A stretch of 64,000 nt of DNA from Mycobacterium sp. 050128. GTDB lineage: Bacteria > Actinomycetota > Actinomycetes > Mycobacteriales > Mycobacteriaceae. The stretch lies in contig NZ_JAZGLW010000001.1 in the NCBI RefSeq assembly GCF_036409155.1, positions 1,488,001-1,552,000 on the forward strand, written 5' to 3'. Both the position numbers and the translations under genes were made by a program. Below the pieces are notes generated by a model, which saw nothing but the letters and a program-made list of their open reading frames with translations, was not told the DNA's origin and did not search any database. Shown in pieces: positions 9,331 to 17,359 of the stretch; position 1 is the stretch's first letter, and every line of letters begins with the position of its first letter.

Positions 9331-9748
9331 TGGCCGCGCTGGCGCCGTTGCGTGCCGTCCGCGGACCGCGGGTTCCCTTGGGAGGGCGTTCCGCGCCGAG
9401 CACATACGACTTGACTAGGTGATTCCAGCTGCAGGTTCGGCACACCTCGACCACGTGAACCGAGAACTCCGTGAACTTCACCGCCAGCAAGACCAACTCT
9501 TCTGCGGTGCGGGCCGAACCCGACACCGCGCCCAAGTGATCGCCGAACACCCAGGACACCAGCGTGAGCTGTTCCTTTCGGCAGATCGGGCACATCACCT
9601 GGCTGGTTTTGCCGTGAAACTTCGCGGCGCGCAGCAAATAGGGGTTCGCATCGCAGACCTCGGTCACACCGGTGCGGCCCGAGTACACCTCGGCCAGCAG
9701 GGAGCGGCGCCGAAGCGCGTAATCCACCACTTGTCGCTGCAGTCGCAC
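9323..9748 (-). CDS. DUF5318 family protein
   Basis: About 141 residues, equivalent to Rv0049; function unknown. It contains VCDANPYLLRAAKFHG, the cysteine pairs MCPICRKEQL and VCRTCSWNHL, which form a plausible zinc ribbon, and a basic C-terminus. The start is uncertain. GTG 9748 lies 7 nt after a TACTCT -10 element and would be leaderless; GTG 9754, 6 nt upstream, is the alternative (143 residues). Its stop overlaps the ponA1 start, so the two are translationally coupled. It is divergent from the DUF1707 gene, sharing a region with a large inverted repeat. Confidence 0.8.
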   Translation of the reverse strand: MRLQRQVVDYALRRRSLLAEVYSGRTGVTEVCDANPYLLRAAKFHGKTSQVMCPICRKEQLTLVSWVFGDHLGAVSGSARTAEELVLLAVKFTEFSVHVVEVCRTCSWNHLVKSYVLGAERPPKGTRGPRTARNGASAAIE

Positions 9749-9755
9749 GTTCACC

Positions 9756-9761
9756 AGAGTA
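9756..9761 (-). promoter_or_regulatory. -10 element for the DUF5318-ponA1 transcript
   Basis: TACTCT on the minus strand fits the TANNNT mycobacterial -10 consensus and lies 7 nt before GTG 9748, the spacing of a leaderless start. Confidence 0.4.
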
Positions 9762-9795
9762 CGTCGCCCTCGGCACTGCCGATACGCAACCGAGG

Positions 9796-9827
9796 CTGTT
9801 GTTACCGCTGCGCCGCGGTAACAACAG
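9796..9827. promoter_or_regulatory. Perfect 13-bp inverted repeat, candidate operator
   Basis: Arms CTGTTGTTACCGC (9796-9808) and GCGGTAACAACAG (9815-9827) around the 6-nt centre TGCGCC. It lies between two divergent genes. It covers the expected -35 region of the leaderless DUF1707 promoter, whose -10 TACGAT is at 9836-9841, and sits upstream of the DUF5318 promoter. Its position suits an operator better than a terminator, and no T-run follows. Confidence 0.55.
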
Positions 9828-9835
9828 GTGACTTC

Positions 9836-9841
9836 TACGAT
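9836..9841 (+). promoter_or_regulatory. -10 element for the DUF1707 gene
   Basis: TACGAT matches TANNNT and lies 7 nt upstream of ATG 9849, consistent with a leaderless transcript. Confidence 0.45.
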
Positions 9842-9848
9842 CATCCCC

Positions 9849-10724
9849 ATGGCGAAATGGCTGGGCGCACCACTCGGCGGCGGAGTGACCACCGCGACCC
9901 GCGCCAAAGATGCCGACCGGCAAGACACCTGTACGGTGCTCGACGCCGCCCTGGCCGACGGCGAGCTCTCCGGCGAGGAACATCGCGAGCGCGTCGGCAA
10001 GGCCACCAACGCCGTGACACTCGGCGACCTGAAGCTTCTGGTGCAGGATCTGCAGGGCAGCACCCCGCCGCGGCTGCACGCGGCAAAGTCGAATGCAGCA
10101 CCGGTCGTTCGTTCGCGCGGCATCGCGATCGCCGCGTTGGTCGTGTCGGTGTTGTTCGGCATGGGCCTCGGCTGGGGGCTGTACGGGAACACCAGCTCAC
10201 CGCTGGACTTCACCTCCGACCCCGGCGCCAAACCCGACGGCGTCGCGGCGGTGGTGCTGACCCCACCCAAGCAACTGCAATCGCTCGGCGGGCTCACCGG
10301 TCTGCTCGAGCAGGCCCGCAAGAAATTCGGCGACACCGTCGGTTACCGGCTCCTCGTCTACCCGACTTATGCCAGCTTCTATCGGCCGGACCCGGCCGAC
10401 GACCGCCGAGTGCTGGACTACGACTACCGCGGCGGCTGGGACGACCCGACCGTCTCCCCCAGGACCGACCCCAAGGCCGTCGCGGCCGACCTGGCCAAGT
10501 TCGACGTCAAGGCGGCCGTCGGCATCATGCGCGGGGCCCCCGAGACGCTGGGCATCAAGGCCGCCGAGGTCAAGTCGACGTACTTGATCGTCGAACCGGC
10601 CAAGGATCCGACCGCGCCCGGAGCGCTCACCTTGTCGGTGTACGTCTCCAGCGACTACGGCAGCGGTTCGATCGATTTCGCCGGTGACGGCACCGTCAAG
10701 CGGGTGAGCTACCCCTCCAGCTGA
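9849..10724 (+). CDS. DUF1707 domain membrane protein
   Basis: About 291 residues, equivalent to Rv0048c. The N-terminal DUF1707 domain is visible from RAKDADRQDTCTVLDAALADGELSGEEHRERV (residues about 17-48) to LGDLKLLVQDLQ. One TM helix follows (about 90-112, IAIAALVVSVLFGMGLGWGL), then an extracytoplasmic domain of about 170 residues with YRLLVYPTYASFYRPDP and VYVSSDYGSGSIDF. DUF1707 is a short actinobacterial domain next to membrane segments; its function is unknown. ATG 9849 is preferred over GTG 9828 because a -10 element sits 7 nt before it. Confidence 0.8.
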   Translation: MAKWLGAPLGGGVTTATRAKDADRQDTCTVLDAALADGELSGEEHRERVGKATNAVTLGDLKLLVQDLQGSTPPRLHAAKSNAAPVVRSRGIAIAALVVSVLFGMGLGWGLYGNTSSPLDFTSDPGAKPDGVAAVVLTPPKQLQSLGGLTGLLEQARKKFGDTVGYRLLVYPTYASFYRPDPADDRRVLDYDYRGGWDDPTVSPRTDPKAVAADLAKFDVKAAVGIMRGAPETLGIKAAEVKSTYLIVEPAKDPTAPGALTLSVYVSSDYGSGSIDFAGDGTVKRVSYPSS

Positions 10725-10810
10725 ATCGGCTGAGGCGTCCGGGGCGCCGGGGCGGCTAGCGCTGTTGAGCCGGCCGAGACTCCTGCAAGCCGTCGAGGCC
10801 GCGGCCTCGA

Positions 10811-10870
10811 GTGGGCCCTCACGGCTTTGAGTGTGCTTTCACGGTGTTCGGTGGGCGTTCACGGCGGTCT
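10811..10870 (+). repeat. Three tandem 20-bp degenerate repeats
   Basis: Three head-to-tail units with TCACGG in exactly the same phase at 10819, 10839 and 10859. Units start GTGGGCCCTCACGG, GTGTGCTTTCACGG and GTGGGCGTTCACGG. The 20-bp period is about two helical turns. They directly follow the palindrome at 10793-10810. Confidence 0.65.
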
Positions 10871-10990
10871 CATTCGGCGTGTCACCACCCTGGACGCACA
10901 CCGAAACACGTCGGGACACGTCGAGCGCCGAGGACCCGACAACACTCGATGCGAGGCCAATTCCGCGAATCCGGGTGGCAAACTGCCTGC

Positions 10991-11034
10991 CAACACCAAG
11001 TAGTGTTGTGGCAAATATATCGAGGCGATACTAT
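10991..11034 (+). promoter_or_regulatory. padR-ino1 promoter with candidate PadR operator
   Basis: An inverted repeat CAACAC-N6-GTGTTG (10991-11008) overlaps a weak -35 TTGTGG (11006-11011). A TACTAT -10 lies at 11029-11034, after a 17-bp spacer. The arrangement would let a repressor block RNA polymerase; autoregulation by PadR is an inference. Confidence 0.4.
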
Positions 11035-11085
11035 TACGCGACGCGTCGGCAGGACGTAACCAGTTATGCAAAGGGAGGTGACTCG

Positions 11086-11628
11086 ATGCTGGAGCTTGCG
11101 ATCCTCGGGCTCTTGATCGAGTCGCCAATGCATGGCTATGAGCTGCGTAAGCGGCTGACCGGCCTGCTCGGCGCGTTCCGTGCATTTTCGTACGGTTCGC
11201 TCTATCCGGCGCTGCGGCGCATGCAGGCGGATGGGCTGATCGCCGAGAACGCGGCGCCGGCCGGTACTCCGGTCCGGCGGGCCCGTCGGGTCTACGAGCT
11301 GACCGAGAAGGGTCGTCAGCGCTTCGGTGAGTTGGTGGCCGACACCGGTCCGCACAACTACACCGACGACGGCTTCGGGGTGCACCTGGCCTTCTTCAAC
11401 CGCACGCCGGCGGAGGCCCGGATGCGGATCCTGGAAGGTCGCCGTCGTCAGGTCGAGGAACGCCGTGAGGGTCTGCGTGACGCCATTGCGCGCGCCAGCA
11501 GCTCACTCGACCGCTACACACGTCAGCTCCACCAACTCGGGCTCGAGTCCAGCGAGCGCGAGGTCAAGTGGCTCAACGAGCTCATCGCCGCCGAGCGCGC
11601 GGCACCCGGGCTCACTGAGCAGGCATAA
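11086..11628 (+). CDS. PadR-family transcriptional regulator
   Basis: A 180-residue regulator equivalent to Rv0047c. The N-terminal winged helix (MLELAILGLLIESPMHGYELRKRL, then SYGSLYPALRRMQADGLI and RRVYELTEKGRQ) is typical of PadR. The C-terminal half is helical and carries the coiled dimerisation region (EERREGLRDAIARASSSLDRYTRQL). A strong AAGGGAGGTGA ribosome site at 11071-11081 fixes the ATG at 11086. It lies 50 nt upstream of ino1 on the same strand, so it probably controls inositol synthesis, itself, or both. Confidence 0.93.
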   Translation: MLELAILGLLIESPMHGYELRKRLTGLLGAFRAFSYGSLYPALRRMQADGLIAENAAPAGTPVRRARRVYELTEKGRQRFGELVADTGPHNYTDDGFGVHLAFFNRTPAEARMRILEGRRRQVEERREGLRDAIARASSSLDRYTRQLHQLGLESSEREVKWLNELIAAERAAPGLTEQA

Positions 11629-11678
11629 CCACCCACGGCATTCGAGACATAGGTAATTGAAGGTAAGGAGAACGCCCT

Positions 11679-12776
11679 ATGAGTGAGCAGAACGCGCCCC
11701 AGGCGTCGACGGAGGTTCGAGTCGCCATTGTCGGCGTCGGTAACTGCGCGTCGTCGCTGGTTCAGGGCGTCCAGTACTACTACGACGCCGACCCGAACAG
11801 CACCGTGCCAGGCCTGATGCACGTGACGTTCGGCCGCTACCACGTCCGCGACGTGAAGTTTGTGGCCGCGTTCGACGTGGACGCCAAGAAGGTCGGCTTC
11901 GATCTGTCGGAGGCGATCTTCGCGTCGGAGAACAACACGATCAAGATCGCCGACGTGCCGCCGACCAATGTGACGGTGCAGCGCGGCCCGACACTCGACG
12001 GCATCGGCAAGTACTACGCCGACACCATCGAGGTGTCCGACGCCGAGGCCGTCGACGTGGTCCAGGTGCTCAAGGAGGCCCGGGTCGACGTCATGGTGTC
12101 CTACCTGCCGGTGGGCTCCGAGGAAGCCGACAAGTTCTACGCGCAGTGCGCGATCGACGCCGGCGTGGCGTTCGTCAACGCGCTACCGGTGTTCATCGCC
12201 TCCGACCCGGTGTGGGCCAAGAAGTTCACCGACGCCGGCGTGCCGATCATCGGTGACGACATCAAGAGCCAGGTCGGCGCGACGATCACGCACCGCGTGA
12301 TGGCCAAGCTGTTCGAGGACCGCGGTGTGCAGCTCGATCGCACCATGCAGCTCAACGTCGGCGGCAACATGGACTTCCTAAACATGCTCGAGCGTGAGCG
12401 ACTGGAGTCCAAGAAGATCTCCAAGACGCAGGCCGTCACGTCAAACCTGCAGCGCGAGTTCAAGACCAAGGATGTGCACATCGGCCCGTCCGATCACGTC
12501 GGCTGGCTCGACGACCGCAAGTGGGCCTACGTGCGGCTGGAAGGCCGTGCGTTCGGTGACGTGCCGCTGAACCTGGAGTACAAGCTCGAGGTGTGGGACT
12601 CGCCGAACTCGGCCGGCGTCATCATCGACGCGGTGCGCGCGGCGAAGATCGCCAAGGACCGTGGCATCGGCGGACCCGTCGTGCCGGCATCGGCCTATCT
12701 GATGAAGAGCCCCCCGAAGCAGCTGCCCGACGATATCGCGCGTACGCAGCTCGAGGAGTTCATCATCGAGGGTTAG
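11679..12776 (+). CDS. ino1: Inositol-3-phosphate synthase
   Basis: A 365-residue myo-inositol-1-phosphate synthase that converts glucose 6-phosphate to inositol 3-phosphate with NAD. This is the first step toward phosphatidylinositol, PIMs, lipoarabinomannan, and mycothiol. It has the Rossmann motif [16 protein letters not shown], the conserved [25 protein letters not shown], and [12 protein letters not shown], and the C-terminal [19 protein letters not shown]. It has an AAGGAGAA ribosome site and follows padR. A large terminator lies 74 nt after its stop. Confidence 0.97.
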   Translation: MSEQNAPQASTEVRVAIVGVGNCASSLVQGVQYYYDADPNSTVPGLMHVTFGRYHVRDVKFVAAFDVDAKKVGFDLSEAIFASENNTIKIADVPPTNVTVQRGPTLDGIGKYYADTIEVSDAEAVDVVQVLKEARVDVMVSYLPVGSEEADKFYAQCAIDAGVAFVNALPVFIASDPVWAKKFTDAGVPIIGDDIKSQVGATITHRVMAKLFEDRGVQLDRTMQLNVGGNMDFLNMLERERLESKKISKTQAVTSNLQREFKTKDVHIGPSDHVGWLDDRKWAYVRLEGRAFGDVPLNLEYKLEVWDSPNSAGVIIDAVRAAKIAKDRGIGGPVVPASAYLMKSPPKQLPDDIARTQLEEFIIEG

Positions 12777-12849
12777 TTCGAACGACGATGCGCGCCGCGT
12801 GACGGCGCGCTGTCGAACCGGATGCACCGGGCAATTCGGTTCACTCATC

Positions 12850-12909
12850 GAGTGTGCGGTGAGGTCGCGTTTCAGAACGAAATTGCGACCTCGCCGCACA
12901 CTCTTTTTT
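12850..12909 (+). terminator. Strong intrinsic terminator after ino1
   Basis: A 19-bp stem (12850-12868 with 12885-12903, one G-T pair) with a 16-nt loop whose ends can pair further (TTTC/GAAA), followed by six T residues at 12904-12909. It reads on the plus strand only. A long stem with a clean T-run is uncommon in mycobacteria. Confidence 0.88.
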
Positions 12910-13040
12910 GTATGGGTGTGCGCTGACGACCCGGGGTGCACACTCAACGCCGGGACTGCCATACCGTGAACGGCTTGCTGTGCAGTCGCTTAGCATTACG
13001 CGGAGCACCCCCTCCCTCGACGAGTCAGGCCTAGTCACGG

Positions 13041-14168
13041 ATGAAAGTTCAGCCCGCCGCGTTCCTGCGTACGACCCTGCCCCTCGACATGTCCCGGCTC
13101 GCCGACTTCGACGGCGGGCGCTACCACTCGATCTGGCTGCCCGATCACATGGTCAGCTTCTGGCCGGACTCGATCTGGACGCCCGAGTTCACCGACCTCG
13201 CCATCGCGTCGCCGTCGCCGCATCGCCATCTCGATGGCCTGTCGGTAGCGGCCGCGGCCGCCGTGCTGACCGAGCGCGTCCCGCTGGTGAGCGCGGTGGT
13301 CGACACCGTGCGACGCCACCCGTCGCTGCTCGCCCAGACCGCGCTGACCATTGACCATCTCGCGAAGGGACGCTTCATCCTCGGGCTGGGCAGCGGCGAG
13401 AGTGAGAACACGCTGCCGTACGGCTTCGACTTCTCCCGACCGGTCGCCCGTTTCGAGGAAGCGCTGACGGTCATCCGGCTGCTCTGGGAGAGCGACGGCC
13501 CGGTCGACTTCGAGGGGCAGTTCTACACGCTGCAGCACGCGCGGTTGGACACCGAGCCGTATCAAGGACGGTTCCCGCAGATCTGGATCGGCGCGAGCGG
13601 CCCGCGCATGCTCGACATCGCCGGCCGCCACGCCGATGGTTGGTGGCCCGCCGGGGCGTGGACCCCGGAGCACTACGCCGAAATGCTTTCGACGGTAAGG
13701 AAATCCGCCGAGCGCGCCGGCCGCGATCCGATGGCGATCACGCCGGGCTTCATGCAGGTGTGCCTCATCGGCGCGAGCGAAGACGCTCTTGCCCAGATCC
13801 TGCGGGCGCCGCTGGTCAAGGCGTTCCTGCTGCAGGTGTCGGCAGAGACGTTGCGCGGCTTCGGGTTCGAACACCCGATGGGTCCCAGCTGGCGCGGCTT
13901 CCAGGACATCGATCCCGTGGTGCTCACCCGCGAGCGGATCCTGACGTTCCTGGACAACGCGCAGCCCGAGATGCTGCTGGCCGTCGTGCCGCACGGCACT
14001 GCGCGAGAGGTCGCGAAGATCATCAAGAGCTATGTGGACGCGGGGCTGCGGGTGCCCAAGATTCTCGATTACGGTGCCATGGCCGGCCTGACGTATGCCG
14101 CCACGTCGGCTGCGAATGTTCTTGCCGCAGAGGATGAACTGATGCGGCTGTGCGGAGATCTGTCGTGA
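13041..14168 (+). CDS. LLM-class flavin-dependent oxidoreductase
   Basis: A 375-residue luciferase-like monooxygenase fold protein, probably F420-dependent. Motifs include IWLPDHMVSFWPDSIW, ALTIDHLAKGRFILGLGSGE, and PQIWIGASGPRMLDIAGRHADGWWP, which form the cofactor-binding barrel. Length and pattern resemble phthiodiolone ketoreductase-type enzymes more than the shorter Rv0044c-type protein downstream. It is the first gene of an operon and is coupled to the sulfotransferase by a GTGA overlap. M. tuberculosis has no equivalent at this position, from memory. Substrate unknown. Confidence 0.85.
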   Translation: MKVQPAAFLRTTLPLDMSRLADFDGGRYHSIWLPDHMVSFWPDSIWTPEFTDLAIASPSPHRHLDGLSVAAAAAVLTERVPLVSAVVDTVRRHPSLLAQTALTIDHLAKGRFILGLGSGESENTLPYGFDFSRPVARFEEALTVIRLLWESDGPVDFEGQFYTLQHARLDTEPYQGRFPQIWIGASGPRMLDIAGRHADGWWPAGAWTPEHYAEMLSTVRKSAERAGRDPMAITPGFMQVCLIGASEDALAQILRAPLVKAFLLQVSAETLRGFGFEHPMGPSWRGFQDIDPVVLTRERILTFLDNAQPEMLLAVVPHGTAREVAKIIKSYVDAGLRVPKILDYGAMAGLTYAATSAANVLAAEDELMRLCGDLS

Positions 14169-15334
14169 GCCCGCAGCTGGACGCCGCCGAGTTGCTGCGT
14201 GCCGCCCAGGCCGCGACCGGACTGCACGACTACGGCGACCCGACGTTGCCGGAGCGCTTCGCCGTCGCCGCCGACCATCTCAACAACCTCGGCATGGACG
14301 CCGAGGGCACCGCGGCGGCCGCGCAGGTGTGTCACTGGCTGCTGACGTCGCGGCTGGAATTCATCGAGGACCGCAACCGCTACCCGATCGGTGACGAAGT
14401 GATCGAGGCGCCGATGTTCGTGACCGGCGAACCACGTTCGGGGACAACGCTGATGCACGCGCTGATGTCCGTCGATCCGCACGGGCGGGCGCTGCGCTTC
14501 TGGGAGGTGATGTACCCGTCGCCGCCACCGGGGCTGGCCGCCGACGACGACCCGCGTCGCGCGCGGGCCGACGACGACTGGCGCGAGATCAACGCGAAGA
14601 TGCCCAAGTGGCTGCACAGCCACCCGTACAACGACATGCTGGGCGACGGCCTGCCCGAGGACGAACGCACCTGGGCCTTCGACTTCCGGGTCATGACGCC
14701 AACGGCGTGGTGGCGGGTGCCGATGCAGTCGCTGGTCGGCGGCCTGGCCACCGATGCGGGCGCGCAGTACCGGCTGCACAAGGCGATGCTGCAACAGCTG
14801 CAGTACAAGCGGCCGCGAAAGTACTGGGTTCTCAAGGGTTTTCATGGCTTCCGGCTCAAGGAGATGTTCGAGGTCTACCCCGACGCCACCCTGGTCTGGC
14901 TGCACCGCGACCCGGTGCAGGTCGCGGCGTCGCGCACGATGATGATGGCTGACATCGCCGAGGGCATGGTCGGGACCGTCGACCTGCACGCGCTGGCGAA
15001 GATGCATCTGGAGTTGACCCGCGCCGGCGTCGCCAACACGATGAGCAATCCGATGGTCGACGATCCGCGCATCCTGCATATCCGCTACACCGACTTCATC
15101 GCCGATCAGGTGGCGACGGTGCAACGCTACTACGCATTCGCCGGCCGTCAGGTCACACCTGAAGCCGAGACCGCGATGCGCGACTACCTGGCCGGCAATC
15201 GCGGCGACCGCCACGGCAAGTTCCACTACTCCACTGCGCTGTTGATCGACATCGGCGAAGACCTCGACGCGCTGCATGCGGAATTCCGGCCATTCCGTGA
15301 TCGATTCGGCGTCGAGATCGAGAATCGTGGCTGA
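14165..15334 (+). CDS. Sulfotransferase family protein
   Basis: About 389 residues. PAPS-binding loops are present: the 5'-phosphosulfate loop FVTGEPRSGTTLMHALMS (about residues 84-101) and the 3'-phosphate region VYPDATLVWLHRDPVQVAAS. The rest matches the mycobacterial stf-type sulfotransferases (Sulfotransfer_3 group), which transfer sulfate from PAPS to lipids, sugars or sterols. GTG 14165 is chosen because it overlaps the upstream stop as GTGA; ATG 14150 is possible. It overlaps the next gene, so it is expressed with oxidoreductase, TIM-barrel and DUF1214 proteins; acceptor unknown. Confidence 0.85.
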   Translation: MSPQLDAAELLRAAQAATGLHDYGDPTLPERFAVAADHLNNLGMDAEGTAAAAQVCHWLLTSRLEFIEDRNRYPIGDEVIEAPMFVTGEPRSGTTLMHALMSVDPHGRALRFWEVMYPSPPPGLAADDDPRRARADDDWREINAKMPKWLHSHPYNDMLGDGLPEDERTWAFDFRVMTPTAWWRVPMQSLVGGLATDAGAQYRLHKAMLQQLQYKRPRKYWVLKGFHGFRLKEMFEVYPDATLVWLHRDPVQVAASRTMMMADIAEGMVGTVDLHALAKMHLELTRAGVANTMSNPMVDDPRILHIRYTDFIADQVATVQRYYAFAGRQVTPEAETAMRDYLAGNRGDRHGKFHYSTALLIDIGEDLDALHAEFRPFRDRFGVEIENRG

Positions 15335-16139
15335 CGCGATGCCGGCCCACCCGCGTCTGTCGGTGCACAACGTCACGTTCTACGGTGCCGAATTGGCCGA
15401 GCTGGAAACCCACTGGGCGGCGCTCGGCGTATCCCGGCTGAGCGTCCTGGACAGCCAGCTGCTCGACCCGGAATTTCCAAAGCTGCTGCAGCGCAACGAC
15501 TATACTGTCGAGGCGGTCTATCATCTGTTCGCCGGCGGTCGGCTGACCTCCGACCCGCGGGCCGCGCAGGATGCTCTGATGCCGGTGATCGACGCCGCGG
15601 CCGGCGTCGGGGCGCGAATGATCTACCTGCTCACCGGGGGCCGGGACACCCTCACGTGGAACCGGGCCGCCGACCGGTTCCGCACGATGATCGCCCCCTG
15701 CGTCGCGCACGCCCAACGGGCCGGTGTGGCGTTGGCCGTCGAGAACGCCTCCAGCCTGTATGCCGACCTGCATCTGGCCCATACCCTGCGCGACACCGTT
15801 ACGCTGGCCGAGATGAGTGGGCTGGGTGTCTGCATCGACGTGTTTCACTGTTGGGCGGAAGGCGATTTCGACGCAATGGTGCAGCGCGCCCTGCCGCGAA
15901 CCGAGCTCATCCAGCTCAGCGACTACGTACTCGGCGATCGCGCGCTGCCGGGCCGGGCGGTCCCCGGGGACGGGGCGATTCCGATCGAAGGATTCGTCGC
16001 CAACGCGCTGGCGCGCGGCTACTCGCACGGGTTCGACCTGGAATTGATCGGGCCGCGAATCGAGCAGGAGGGCCGTCTCGAATCCGCCCGCCGCGCCTGC
16101 GCTGTCATCGGTGCGATGCTGGACAGATTGGGTGCGTGA
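15327..16139 (+). CDS. Sugar phosphate isomerase/epimerase-like TIM-barrel protein
   Basis: About 270 residues from GTG 15327 (266 from ATG 15339). The xylose-isomerase-like barrel is suggested by MIYLLTGGRD, GVALAVENAS, the metal-ligand-like VCIDVFHCWAEGDFD, LIQLSDYVLGDRALPGR, and the C-terminal GFDLELIGPRIEQEG. Conserved Glu, Asp, His and Glu at strand ends fit a divalent metal site. Such proteins isomerise or epimerise sugars or open hydroxylated rings. It overlaps the sulfotransferase stop and is followed after 2 nt by the DUF1214 gene. Confidence 0.75.
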   Translation: MADAMPAHPRLSVHNVTFYGAELAELETHWAALGVSRLSVLDSQLLDPEFPKLLQRNDYTVEAVYHLFAGGRLTSDPRAAQDALMPVIDAAAGVGARMIYLLTGGRDTLTWNRAADRFRTMIAPCVAHAQRAGVALAVENASSLYADLHLAHTLRDTVTLAEMSGLGVCIDVFHCWAEGDFDAMVQRALPRTELIQLSDYVLGDRALPGRAVPGDGAIPIEGFVANALARGYSHGFDLELIGPRIEQEGRLESARRACAVIGAMLDRLGA

Positions 16140-16141
16140 CA

Positions 16142-17359
16142 ATGGCTTTCGGTGACGGTGCGGACGATGCGGCGCTGCGCTCGGCGTGGGTCGAGTTCTG
16201 CGCGCAGCTGCAGCGGGCGGGCGAGCAGGTCTTCAAGGACGCCAACGCCACGTCGGGGACGCAGCGGGTCGACGCGTTCCGCTTCCTGACGCAGAACCTG
16301 GGCCAGGCATTCGATCTGTCGCTCGAGACCCGCGACACCGGCTACCCGGTGCTGCACACGTTCTGCGGTCCGACCCGCAAGCTCGGTGGCGACTGTGCCG
16401 ATTTCACCTACCAGCAGGTCTGGATCGACGGCCAGTCGACCTACCGCTTATACGGAAAACGCGGAACCGCAGCGTTTTTCAACGTCACCGTGCAGGGCGC
16501 GCGGATCCCCGGGCCCGGCGTGCTACACGAGCCGTTCGGTGACACGCCCGAGGCCAACCTGTTCGGGCGTCAACTGAGCGTCGGCGACGACGGTGAATTC
16601 GAGATCTACATCGGTGGGCCCGAGCGCGGTCCCAACTGGCTACCCACTACCGTGCACTCGCGAAAGCTGTTCATCCGCCAAGGATTCGACGCGTGGGATG
16701 AGCTGCCAGCGCGGCTGCGGATCGAGCGGGTCGACATGGCCGACCCCAAACCGCTGCCCAGCCCGCAGGTCATGATCGAGGCGATGGAATGGGCCGGCGA
16801 TTTCGTCACCGGCCTGATGTCGGACTGGCCCGAATTTCCGTTCACCTACGGCGGCGTCGACGCCGAGCATCCCAACGCGTTTCCCACCATTGCAGGAGGC
16901 GCTACCACCGAAGCGGACAGCAAGCGGGGCCGCGCCGCCGCCAACATGTACTGGGAGCTCGCACCCGACGAGGCGCTGATCGTCGAATTCGACGCCCACG
17001 ACGGGCTGTGGATGTTCACCAATATGGGTGTGTTCTTCAACAGCATGGATTACCTCTACCGCCCGGTGAGCTACACCCCCAGCCGCACCAAAATCGATGG
17101 CGACGGGCGCATCCGCCTGGTCATGGCGCATCGTGATCCGAATGTCCACAACTGGCTGGACACCCAGGGCTTCGAACGCGGGAACCTGACCTATCGCCAC
17201 ATGCTCGAGGGCGAGCCCGCCGTGCTGCACACCAAAGTCGTCAAACACGACGACATCGCGCGCCTGCTTCCGCCGGACACCGCGACCATGAGCGGCGCGC
17301 AGCGCAGCGCCGCAATGTGGGATCGATTCCACGGCATTCGGCGCCGTTACTTCCTCTAA
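16142..17359 (+). CDS. DUF1214 domain protein
   Basis: A 405-residue protein of unknown function. The N-terminal half (GYPVLHTFCGPTRKLGGDCADFTYQQVWIDG) and the C-terminal DUF1214-like beta region (NMYWELAPDEALIVEFDAHDGLWMFTNMG, then RIRLVMAHRDPNVHNWLDTQGFERG) match mycobacterial DUF1214 proteins. No signal peptide or TM helix is seen. ATG 16142 is 2 nt after the preceding stop, and its own stop overlaps the hydrolase start (TAATG). Relatives often sit beside sulfotransferase, steroid or lipid genes; no reaction is known. Confidence 0.78.
   Translation: MAFGDGADDAALRSAWVEFCAQLQRAGEQVFKDANATSGTQRVDAFRFLTQNLGQAFDLSLETRDTGYPVLHTFCGPTRKLGGDCADFTYQQVWIDGQSTYRLYGKRGTAAFFNVTVQGARIPGPGVLHEPFGDTPEANLFGRQLSVGDDGEFEIYIGGPERGPNWLPTTVHSRKLFIRQGFDAWDELPARLRIERVDMADPKPLPSPQVMIEAMEWAGDFVTGLMSDWPEFPFTYGGVDAEHPNAFPTIAGGATTEADSKRGRAAANMYWELAPDEALIVEFDAHDGLWMFTNMGVFFNSMDYLYRPVSYTPSRTKIDGDGRIRLVMAHRDPNVHNWLDTQGFERGNLTYRHMLEGEPAVLHTKVVKHDDIARLLPPDTATMSGAQRSAAMWDRFHGIRRRYFL

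Larger units (their letters stand above)
10725..11070. other. Non-coding region between DUF1707 gene and padR, with repeats
   Basis: No gene is supported. It contains an 18-bp perfect palindrome TCGAGGCCGCGGCCTCGA (10793-10810), three tandem 20-bp repeats (10811-10870), a CAACAC/GTGTTG inverted repeat (10991-11008) and the padR promoter. Confidence 0.6.

Noticed and set aside
14069..15376. Minus-strand ORF (435 residues) opposite the sulfotransferase
   Set aside because: Composition is that of an antisense GC-rich frame; the plus-strand gene has clear PAPS-binding motifs.
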